35,215 bases of DNA from an uncultured Clostridia bacterium. Lineage in GTDB: Bacteria > Bacillota > Clostridia > Christensenellales > Borkfalkiaceae. Below are positions 15,737 to 22,527 of this stretch, one piece after another (the stretch's first letter is position 1; the number at the start of each line of letters is the position of its first letter). The notes under the pieces were generated by a model. That model searched no databases, was not told the origin of the DNA, and worked only from the letters and a program-made list of their open reading frames with translations. The stretch covers positions 1-35,215 of the forward strand of contig CANQET010000015.1 in NCBI GenBank assembly GCA_947595585.1, written 5' to 3'. The translations under genes were made by a program, and so were the position numbers.

Positions 15737-15771
15737 GGCAGGCGCGCATTATGGCGCCTGCCTTCTTTTTT
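15737..15771 (+). terminator. terminator after the 223-residue protein gene
   Basis: GGCAGGCGC (15737-15745) pairs perfectly with GCGCCTGCC (15754-15762), followed by TTCTTTTTT. Confidence 0.9.
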
Positions 15772-15791
15772 CCGTACCCCATGTATCAAAA

Positions 15792-16298
15792 ATGAAGCTT
15801 TTTCATCGCAAAAAGAAACAGACGCTCACCGTGCCGCAGCTGCGTGAGCCGGGCTCGCAAGACGACCTCGTGCGCTACGTCACCGAGCACAGGCCGCTCT
15901 TCCGGCCGCAGTTCGATGGGTGGAAGATCGCGCGCAACATCCTTTTTTCCCTGTTCGGGGCGGCGGTGTGCGGCGTCTTCTACGGCTATGTGTTCTTCCT
16001 CATCTGCAGGGAGCGGCCCGATGTGCCCCTCGACCCCGTGCGCTGGGGCGTGATCTTCGCCGCGATCGCGCTGTTTTGCATCCTCTTCTGGGCGAGGAAG
16101 CGGCTGTGCGCCTTCGTCATCCATATCTACCAAGCCAAGGCGCCCGACCATGTGCGGCTGCGGTGCGTATACACTCCGAGCTGTTCGGAATATATGCTCC
16201 TCTCCATTCAAAAATACGGCTTGGTGCGGGGCATATGGCGGGGGTGGAAGCGCCTGAAGCGCTGCCATAACCCCAACGGCGGCGAGGATTGGCCTTAA
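15792..16298 (+). CDS. yidD: YidD-domain protein with N-terminal TM extension
   Basis: The C-terminal 55 residues match YidD, a small protein that helps the YidC insertase place membrane proteins: Cys125, the PSCSEY signature (129-134), a KYGLVRGIWRGWKRLKRC helix and the closing NPNGGEDWP. Ordinary YidD is about 70-85 residues and is encoded beside rnpA, yidC and rpmH. Here the protein has 168 residues, with a basic N-terminus, two TM helices (about 47-72 and 84-103) and no such neighbours. It lies between the terminator at 15771 and the promoter at 16369. No good ribosome-binding site is visible before the ATG at 15792. Confidence 0.8.
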   Translation: MKLFHRKKKQTLTVPQLREPGSQDDLVRYVTEHRPLFRPQFDGWKIARNILFSLFGAAVCGVFYGYVFFLICRERPDVPLDPVRWGVIFAAIALFCILFWARKRLCAFVIHIYQAKAPDHVRLRCVYTPSCSEYMLLSIQKYGLVRGIWRGWKRLKRCHNPNGGEDWP

Positions 16299-16368
16299 GC
16301 AGGGTGCCCCGTAGGGGCAAATCCGGGAAAAAATCATACAATTTTTCGAGAAGATACGCTTCGGGTGA

Positions 16369-16397
16369 TTGACAAAGCCCGAAGTGTTTGCTATAAT
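16369..16397 (+). promoter_or_regulatory. sigma-A promoter of the ESCRT-like operon
   Basis: TTGACA (16369-16374), 17-base spacer, TATAAT (16392-16397). The seven genes that follow run to the terminator at 25476-25513 with no other clear promoter. Confidence 0.92.
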
Positions 16398-16461
16398 AAT
16401 TTTGTCAAGCATTTTGCACCTGTGCGCCGAAGACATCGGATGCGCAAAAAAGGAGAGAAAA

Positions 16462-17493
16462 ATGTTCGGTAGAAAACCGCAGATCATCAAGTTTGAACAG
16501 AACCATTGCCATGCTTCCGTCAACGACAACAACGTGCTCTTCGTGCGCGTGAAAGACGAAGTGCAGGGCAAGGACACGATGTTCGAAGTCCCCTTCACGC
16601 ACAATGCCTACGTCATCAAGGGCGGCGGCGACGGCAGATTTTACAAGAGCGGCACCTATGAGGTCTTCGACGACAAGAAGGAGATCAAGAATTGGAAGAA
16701 GGGCTACTCGGTGGATATCGTCTACATGCCCAAGGATACGAGCGTGCTCATCCTTTGGGGGACGCCCGAGCGCGTGAAGTACCGCGACGAAGCGAGCAAC
16801 AAGGTCGTGAGCGTGGGCGCCCGCGGGCAGTTCGGCATTACGATCACGAACCCCGAGCAATTCTTCCGCAAGGTCGTCGGCGTACGCACGGAGTTCGACC
16901 TCAACGATTTCAAGAAGCGCTTCACGGCGGCCGTCATCGATGAATTCGCAGATTGCTTCCTCCGCGTCGTCCGCGAGGAGAAGCTCACCTACGACCAATT
17001 CGACGCCAACCGCAAGCAGATCGGCAAGGCCGTCGGCAAGATCCTGAGCCCCAAATTCGAACAGAGCTGGGGTATTGCGCTCGTGGACTTCATCATCGAG
17101 TGGCTGGGCATCTCCGAAGAGGACAGCAGCGCCGTCGAAGACGCGGCCGCCGAGGTCCAGAAGCAGAAGAAGCTCAAGGAGTACCTCGCCGAGCTCGAGC
17201 GGCTCGACGATAAGCAGTGGGAGCGCGAGAAGTATCTCCGTCAGCTCGAACTGCAGGACCGCAACGCCTACTACGAGGTGCTGAAGGTCGTAGGGAACAG
17301 CGAAGGCAGACCCAAGCCCCAAGAGGAGCCGAAGTGCCCGAACTGCGGCCTGCCCTATAAGCCTACGGATAAATTCTGCCCGCACTGCGGCAAGCGTGTG
17401 AGCAAGGAACCCATCATTTGCCCCGATTGCGGCAAGGCAAACGAGAGCACGGCACTCTTCTGTGCCAATTGCGGCAAGAAGCTCGTAAACTAA
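16462..17493 (+). CDS. YdjI-like SPFH-domain protein with two C-terminal zinc ribbons
   Basis: This 343-residue protein has the layout of Bacillus YdjI (virion-core/SPFH family): an N-terminal SPFH region (residues about 20-210, with VLFVRVKDEVQGKDTMFEVP and a long FKKRFTAAVIDEFADCFLR helix), an alpha-helical coiled segment (225-270) and two zinc ribbons (Cys292, 295, 306, 309 and Cys320, 323, 334, 337). SPFH proteins form oligomeric rings or cages at membranes. In B. subtilis the relative is co-transcribed with PspA, itself an ESCRT-III-superfamily protein, which matches the neighbours here. There is no TM helix. The start at 16462 follows AGGAG; an upstream in-frame extension overlaps the promoter and is rejected. 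It is the first gene of the operon. Confidence 0.85.
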   Translation: MFGRKPQIIKFEQNHCHASVNDNNVLFVRVKDEVQGKDTMFEVPFTHNAYVIKGGGDGRFYKSGTYEVFDDKKEIKNWKKGYSVDIVYMPKDTSVLILWGTPERVKYRDEASNKVVSVGARGQFGITITNPEQFFRKVVGVRTEFDLNDFKKRFTAAVIDEFADCFLRVVREEKLTYDQFDANRKQIGKAVGKILSPKFEQSWGIALVDFIIEWLGISEEDSSAVEDAAAEVQKQKKLKEYLAELERLDDKQWEREKYLRQLELQDRNAYYEVLKVVGNSEGRPKPQEEPKCPNCGLPYKPTDKFCPHCGKRVSKEPIICPDCGKANESTALFCANCGKKLVN

Positions 17494-17511
17494 AAACAAG
17501 GAGAAATTACC

Positions 17512-17850
17512 ATGGCATTTTTCGGTTTATTCGGGAAGAAGAAGGGCGCGGCGAAGACTTCGGAAGACCGCGAACTCGTCAGCGAGAACGAGCGCTCGGT
17601 GAATGCGCTCATCGTCCTTGCGGACGGCGACGACGTACTCGTCGAAAAACTCAAGAACCTTCAGGAAAAGCTCAAGTATCTCATCGCCACCGACGACGGG
17701 AAGGTCATCGATTTCGATAAGAAGATCCGCAACCTCATCGGGGATCTGCGCATCGCCCTCACCAAGGCAGACGGGGAGACCAACAAGAAGGTGCAGAATC
17801 TTCTGCGCGATCTCGAGCTCACCCTTGCCGACCGCAACGCCAAACTTTGA
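17512..17850 (+). CDS. short helical protein with amphipathic N-terminus (112 aa)
   Basis: The protein begins MAFFGLFGKKKG, a short hydrophobic and basic stretch of the kind that inserts shallowly in membranes and is seen at the N-terminus of several ESCRT-III and PspA relatives. The rest (residues 20-112) is entirely helical, alternating hydrophobic and charged residues in two or three helices (VLVEKLKNLQEKLKYL, VIDFDKKIRNLIGDLRIAL, KKVQNLLRDLELTLADR). No family is recognised. GGAG lies ahead of the ATG, and it is followed eight bases later by the next gene. It may be a small partner or a nucleating subunit of the filaments inferred for its neighbours. Confidence 0.72.
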   Translation: MAFFGLFGKKKGAAKTSEDRELVSENERSVNALIVLADGDDVLVEKLKNLQEKLKYLIATDDGKVIDFDKKIRNLIGDLRIALTKADGETNKKVQNLLRDLELTLADRNAKL

Positions 17851-17858
17851 GGTAAATT

Positions 17859-18455
17859 ATGTGGCCCTTTAAGAGCAAATACGATAAATTGACCCGTGAA
17901 GAGGTCGTCTCCGCCATCTGCAAACTCGAGCAGGAGGCACAGGAGATCGAAGACGGGCTCGCGACCAAGCAAAAGCAGATCGATGAGCTCATGGCGAAGG
18001 GGAAGGCGGAGAAGTCGAAAGACGTCAAGCTCTTCTATGCGAAGAAGATCAACGCCCTCAAGACGGAGCGGGAAAACAGCGTACAGCGGGCGATGTATCT
18101 CATGTACAACGTCCAGCTCCTGCAGAAGCTCAAGACGGCGATCGACGACAACCAATTTTTCAAAAACACCTCCAACGTATCGCTCGGGAACTTGCTTGCC
18201 GATCAGAAGGGGCTTGCAAAGTTTTTGAACAAGACGTTGGGGACCCGTGTCGCTGCGGAGGATGTTCTCACCACCGCAGACGAGACCTTCCGTGCCGTCG
18301 AAGAGGCGTATGAGAAGAACGATACGATCTACGGCATGAGCAGCCAGGACGATGCGCTTCTCGCCATGTTCGAGACGGAGGAGCAGGTCGAAGACGAGCA
18401 GGCGATGTTCTCGGAGCATGCCGATAAGGCGCACGGCTCGGGCGAAGAGGAGTAA
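17859..18455 (+). CDS. ESCRT-III/Snf7-like coiled-coil protein 1 (198 aa)
   Basis: The N-terminus MWPFKSKYDKLTREE resembles the membrane-anchoring start of Snf7-type proteins. Residues 12-45 and 55-95 form a long basic helical hairpin (VSAICKLEQEAQEIEDGLA, KLFYAKKINALKTERENSV, QRAMYLMYNVQLLQKLKTAI). A shorter helical set follows (SLGNLLADQKGLAKFLNKTL), and the tail turns acidic (from about residue 165, DDALLAMFETEEQVEDE). The basic hairpin with an acidic C-terminal tail is the general ESCRT-III layout. The assignment is by architecture, not by a strict motif; a generic coiled-coil protein remains possible. The gene is tightly packed between its neighbours. Confidence 0.68.
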   Translation: MWPFKSKYDKLTREEVVSAICKLEQEAQEIEDGLATKQKQIDELMAKGKAEKSKDVKLFYAKKINALKTERENSVQRAMYLMYNVQLLQKLKTAIDDNQFFKNTSNVSLGNLLADQKGLAKFLNKTLGTRVAAEDVLTTADETFRAVEEAYEKNDTIYGMSSQDDALLAMFETEEQVEDEQAMFSEHADKAHGSGEEE

Positions 18456-18466
18456 GGAGGCAGAAA

Positions 18467-19033
18467 ATGGCAGCACCTACCAAAAAAGAGATGGAAAAAC
18501 GCATGCTCATCAAGAAGACCATCAACGAGATGAACAAGCAGATCCAGAAGCTCGAAGAGCAGAAGAAGACCTACATCGAAGCGGGCAGGCAGGCAAAGGA
18601 GAAGGGGCTCACGGCGCAGTATAATCTCGCGCTCTCGGGGCTCCGCATGACCATCATCCAGCAGCGCCGCGTCTATGAGATGAAGCTCAACTTCGAGATC
18701 ACTTCGCAGATGAAGGATATGACGAAGATGACGGGGGAATTCCTGCAGGGCATGAGCTCGCTCAGCAAGGATATGATGAAGCTCACCAAGGAGAAGGACT
18801 TCCTCAAGGTGCAGAAGCAGTTCAACGAGGCCATGATGGGCGTCGAGATGCAGACCGAGCAGATCGAAGACTTCATGGATGAGACCGAGTCTGCCTTCTC
18901 GACCGTCGCCCCCGGTTCCGAAGACGACAACAAGGAGATCGAATCGCTCTTCACCAACGAGGCCGCGAACGGCGCCGCCGCAGGTGCGATCGAGCGCGAA
19001 CTCGCGGAGCTCAAAAAACGCATGTCGGAGTGA
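18467..19033 (+). CDS. ESCRT-III/Vps2-like protein 2 with MIM1-like C-terminus (188 aa)
   Basis: Residues 6-75 form a basic helical hairpin (INEMNKQIQKLEEQKKTYIE, then AKEKGLTAQYNLALSGLRMT). Residues 76-140 follow the CHMP1-3/Vps2 pattern closely: an I/M-rich helix (FEITSQMKDMTKMTGEFLQG, MSSLSKDMMKLTKEKDFLKV), then QKQFNEAMMGVEMQTEQIED and an acidic FMDETESAF. The tail is acidic, and the last helix IERELAELKKRM (175-186) matches the MIM1 consensus L-x-x-R-L-x-x-L-K/R except that Glu178 replaces Arg. MIM1 is the segment by which ESCRT-III subunits bind the MIT domain of Vps4, and an MIT-like ATPase is encoded two genes downstream. No signal peptide or TM helix is present. GGAGG precedes the ATG. 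Confidence 0.75.
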   Translation: MAAPTKKEMEKRMLIKKTINEMNKQIQKLEEQKKTYIEAGRQAKEKGLTAQYNLALSGLRMTIIQQRRVYEMKLNFEITSQMKDMTKMTGEFLQGMSSLSKDMMKLTKEKDFLKVQKQFNEAMMGVEMQTEQIEDFMDETESAFSTVAPGSEDDNKEIESLFTNEAANGAAAGAIERELAELKKRMSE

Positions 19034-19055
19034 TCCGCAAAAAGGAAATACGCAA

Positions 19056-19081
19056 CGCCGCACGGGTCTCCCCGTGCGGCG
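19056..19081 (+). terminator. strong hairpin between the ESCRT-like gene and the TIR gene
   Basis: CGCCGCACGGG (19056-19066) and CCCGTGCGGCG (19071-19081) form a perfect 11-bp stem with a four-base loop. No T-tract follows, so it is more likely a transcript-stabilising or partly terminating element that lowers expression of the downstream genes than a full terminator. Confidence 0.5.
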
Positions 19082-19138
19082 CATTTCGGAATGTACAACT
19101 TTCCGTAAGGCAGCGAAAGAAGACCCAAGGGGAAGGGA

Positions 19139-22100
19139 ATGGATAACTTACATACCTACAACTGCAAGACGTGCGGAAATCCGCTCGATGAGCTCGTCGT
19201 CGCGTCGCAAAACGGGATCGTCAAATGCCCCATCTGCGAACATGTATGGACGATCGCGCGCAAGGAGGCTTCGCCCGACACGCTGTATTTTCTGCGTATG
19301 GGCGAACACGACCTCGATACCTGCAAATTCGAGGACGCCCGCGTCGCCTACGAGAAGGCCGCGGAGATCGATCGCAACGAGCCCGAGGCATACTTCGGCA
19401 AGGCGCTCGCCGCCTTCAAGGTACAGTACATCAAAGACGACGCAAGAAGGTGCCTTCAGCCCATCTGCCACACGTTCACCGATAAGAAATTCAGCGAAAA
19501 TATCGACTACAGGAAGGCACTTTCTCTCGCGACGCCCGAGCAACAGCAGCTCTACCGCAGCCGTGCCAAGGAGATCGAAGCGATCGCCGAGGAGTTCAAC
19601 CGTCTGCAGCAGGAGGGGCTCGATTATGATTGCTTCATCTGCGTCAAAGTCTCCGAGCTCGATGAAGCCGAGCGGGGCGGCGGCAGAAAGACCGAGGATA
19701 GCTCCCGTGCGACGGAGATCTACTACGACCTGATCGACGCGGGGCTCAAGCCCTTCTATTCCGAACGGGATGTGAAGAACCGCGCGGGCGTGGATTACGA
19801 GGCCCTCATCCTCTATGCGCTCTACACCTCGGAGTGTATGCTCATCGTCTGCAGCGACGAACGCTATCTCGAGACCAAGTGGATGCGCAGCGAGTATACC
19901 CGTTTCTCGGCGATGATCGCAAACGAAGAGAAGGAGCGGGACGCCATCACCTTTATTTTCAAGGGGACCCCCATCGAAAAACTGCCCGGGAGAAACGGCA
20001 AGATCCAGGGGATCGACTACGGTTTGCGGGGCGCCACCGATCGGATCATCAAGTTCGTGCAGAACCATACCGTGGAGGCCCGCCGCCGTCGTGAAGAGGC
20101 GAAGCACCGCGAACAGGAGCGGGAAGCCGAACTGCGCCGTGCCCTCGAAGAGCAGAAAGAGGAGCGGCGTGCCATCGAAGAACAACAGCGTGCCTTCGAG
20201 GCCCAGCTCAAGAAGATGCAGGCCTCGGGTGGCGGCGTCAGCGTGGAAAATCTACTTCTTCGTGCCGAGCAAGAGCTCATGGACGGGGAGACGGAGTCCG
20301 CCAAGAAATATTATACCCGTGCCCTCGAGACCGATCCGCGCAACGGCAACGTGTGGTGGGGGCAGTTCCTCATCGAACGCGGCGTGAAGAGCGAGGCCGA
20401 AATTTTGGAGCGGCTCGATTGGCAGTCGGTCGAGACGATCACCGCAAGCCGCAATTATACCAACGCCCTGCGCTATGCCGATGAGAAGCTCAAGGAGCGC
20501 ATCGGCGCCTTCCGTGCACAGATGGAGTCGCCCGCCCTCTGGTGGGGGAAGTTCCTCGGCGAGATGGGGGTGCAAAACGAGCAGGAGATCCTCGATACCG
20601 TCACCAAACAGCGCATCAAGGAAGTCAAGCAGAGCAAGAACTATAAGCTCGCCCAAAAGTATGCCGACGAGGCCTTTTCGGCGAGAATCGACGCCTTCGA
20701 AGAGGGCCTCAAGTCTCCCGATACGAACTTCGAACTCTTCCTGCAGGAGTTCTCCGTCGCCGACGAGCGCCAACTCATCGACGGCATCACGGAGAAGTCT
20801 CTCGAATCCATCGAGGCGAGCGACCTCTTCCGCACCGCAGATCGCGGGGCACAGGGGGCGTTGAAAGAGCGCATCGACCGCTTCAAGGGCGCCCTCTATT
20901 CGGGGGAGACGTGGTGGGCACGCCTGCTCGAGGAATTCAACGCGGGCAGCGACGAAAAACTCATCGGCGAGATGGATCCCAAGCTGCTCTCCCGCGTGGA
21001 GAGGAGCGATAACTACCGCAACGCCGTGAAGTACGCTTCGGGCGAATTCAAGGAGCGCCTCGAGCGCTTCCAGGATACCGTGTACGCGGGGGACATCTGG
21101 TGGGATAACTTCCTCGCGGAGTTTCGTATCGACGACGAAGAGGAGATCTTCGAACACATCCGCCCCGCGACGCTCAAACAGATCCAGGAGAGCCCTTCCT
21201 TCGATCTTCTCTCCAAATACGCAAAGGATGCGTCGCTCACGCGGCTCGAATCCTTCCGCAGCCGCCTCTATTCGGGCGAGCTTTGGTGGGAGGCCTTCCT
21301 GCGGGAATCGCATGTGAAGGAGCCCGCGGAACTTCTGCAGGATTACGACGACGCCCTGCGCCGTTCCATCCTGCAAAATCCCTATTTCGTCAACGCGCAA
21401 AAGTATGCGAGCAAGGAGTTTTCTCCCACGATCGTCGAGTTCGAAGAGCTGCTCTCCGAACATGCCAAAAACTACGAGGCGGCGAACAAGGAATGGGAGG
21501 AGATGCTCCATAGCTATAAGGTGAAGAACGTCGCCTCGCTCAACAGCTTGCGCGAGCCCATTTCGAGCAACATCCACTACATGAAGGCCGTCGAGTACGC
21601 GGAATGCGCCGAGGCGAATAAGCTCGCCGCAAAATTCCGTGCGGCGGCGGAGACGCAGGAGAGCCATGTGCTCGAAAACCTGCGCGAGGACGATAAGAAC
21701 CGCCGCATCGAAAAGCACAGGCGGCAGGCAGAACAGGCCAAGGCGGCGCGGGTCATCGTCGGCGCCGTCCTGCTCTTCGTCATTCCCTTCACCATCGCCA
21801 TGTTGCTCGAGAGCTTTGGGGCGCGGCTCGCGATGACGTATGTGCGCATCGCGATCGTCTCCGCGATCGCCATTCTCGCGATGCTGCTCTCTATCAAGCA
21901 CAGAAACGAGGGGATCGACGCCGTACGGAAGTATTTGCGCGGCATGGGGTGGAAATATGTGCTGCTCATCGTGTGTACCGTCGTGTCCAACTGGGCCGAG
22001 GCAGCCTATCATCATTCTCTTATCTATTATTACAGCCCCGATAACATCACCGCTTACTACATCTTCTCCTTGGCGATGCTCATCACCGTATCCTGCATCA

Positions 22101-22504
22101 CGTTCTTCTACCGTGCGAGCATTGCCGCATCGCTGCCCACGATCTTCTGCGGCATCCTCTACAACGTCAACATTTGGTTGTTCCATATCATTTGGGGTGA
22201 AAATTGTCTCCACTGGAGCCTGTTGCTCCTCTTCACGATCCTCGGCCTCCTCGCGGTGCTGCTCACCCTCATCGATCGCTACGATTCCGTGGCGGCGTGG
22301 ATCGTCTTCGGCGTCTATGCGGCGGTCACGGTGCTCTTCTTCTTCACGCTGTGGTATTGCGTCGCGAAGGTCGCGGGAAACGTCCCTCTCATCGATCTGG
22401 GAGACTTCCTGCTCGCACTCGTGCAGCTTATCGGGTGGATCATCGGCGCCGTCGTCGTGATCGGTATCGTGATCGGCGTCATCGCACATTTCTCAGGCAG
22501 CTAA
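19139..22504 (+). CDS. zinc-ribbon/TPR/TIR/62-residue-repeat multi-TM protein (1121 aa)
   Basis: Domains in order: zinc ribbon (Cys9, 12, 30, 33); TPR-like helices (about 48-100, with FEDARVAYEKAAEIDRNEPE); TIR domain (about 162-305, from DYDCFICVKVSE through LKPFYSERD and ECMLIVCSDERY to KWMRSEYTRF); charged coiled coil (about 312-365); six or seven repeats of exactly 62 residues beginning WWxxFL (406-780); a helical linker; and about eight TM helices (870-1115). TIR domains either scaffold signalling or cleave NAD; Glu252 in WMRSEY stands where NADase TIRs such as SARM1 keep their catalytic glutamate (WVHKE). Such zinc-ribbon TIR proteins occur in other Clostridia but have no known function. 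AGGGGAAGGG precedes the ATG. In this operon it is a candidate sensor or effector anchored in the membrane. Confidence 0.83.
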   Translation: MDNLHTYNCKTCGNPLDELVVASQNGIVKCPICEHVWTIARKEASPDTLYFLRMGEHDLDTCKFEDARVAYEKAAEIDRNEPEAYFGKALAAFKVQYIKDDARRCLQPICHTFTDKKFSENIDYRKALSLATPEQQQLYRSRAKEIEAIAEEFNRLQQEGLDYDCFICVKVSELDEAERGGGRKTEDSSRATEIYYDLIDAGLKPFYSERDVKNRAGVDYEALILYALYTSECMLIVCSDERYLETKWMRSEYTRFSAMIANEEKERDAITFIFKGTPIEKLPGRNGKIQGIDYGLRGATDRIIKFVQNHTVEARRRREEAKHREQEREAELRRALEEQKEERRAIEEQQRAFEAQLKKMQASGGGVSVENLLLRAEQELMDGETESAKKYYTRALETDPRNGNVWWGQFLIERGVKSEAEILERLDWQSVETITASRNYTNALRYADEKLKERIGAFRAQMESPALWWGKFLGEMGVQNEQEILDTVTKQRIKEVKQSKNYKLAQKYADEAFSARIDAFEEGLKSPDTNFELFLQEFSVADERQLIDGITEKSLESIEASDLFRTADRGAQGALKERIDRFKGALYSGETWWARLLEEFNAGSDEKLIGEMDPKLLSRVERSDNYRNAVKYASGEFKERLERFQDTVYAGDIWWDNFLAEFRIDDEEEIFEHIRPATLKQIQESPSFDLLSKYAKDASLTRLESFRSRLYSGELWWEAFLRESHVKEPAELLQDYDDALRRSILQNPYFVNAQKYASKEFSPTIVEFEELLSEHAKNYEAANKEWEEMLHSYKVKNVASLNSLREPISSNIHYMKAVEYAECAEANKLAAKFRAAAETQESHVLENLREDDKNRRIEKHRRQAEQAKAARVIVGAVLLFVIPFTIAMLLESFGARLAMTYVRIAIVSAIAILAMLLSIKHRNEGIDAVRKYLRGMGWKYVLLIVCTVVSNWAEAAYHHSLIYYYSPDNITAYYIFSLAMLITVSCITFFYRASIAASLPTIFCGILYNVNIWLFHIIWGENCLHWSLLLLFTILGLLAVLLTLIDRYDSVAAWIVFGVYAAVTVLFFFTLWYCVAKVAGNVPLIDLGDFLLALVQLIGWIIGAVVVIGIVIGVIAHFSGS
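20354..21469 (+). repeat. six in-frame 186-base repeats (62 residues each) within the TIR gene
   Basis: The repeat starts fall at residues 406, 468, 530, 592, 654 and 716, each 62 residues apart without insertions. Four are marked by Trp-Trp and a fifth by Trp-Trp at 716; only the third has Asn-Phe instead. Each unit contains FLxE, a short linker, a helix, S-x-x-Y/F-x-x-A-x-K/R-Y-A and a final ERIxxF helix. The DNA copies have diverged, so the repeats are old and kept at the protein level. A degenerate seventh unit follows at about residue 786. Confidence 0.8.
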
Positions 22505-22527
22505 ATCCTTATCAGGGAGGATAAATC

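Noticed and set aside
16369..16461. Earlier start of the SPFH gene
   Set aside because: The extension coincides with the TTGACA/TATAAT promoter, so it cannot be translated from that transcript.
20252..22489. 745-codon open frame antisense to the TIR gene
   Set aside because: Mirror of the repeat array and TM region on the other strand, with no start signal.
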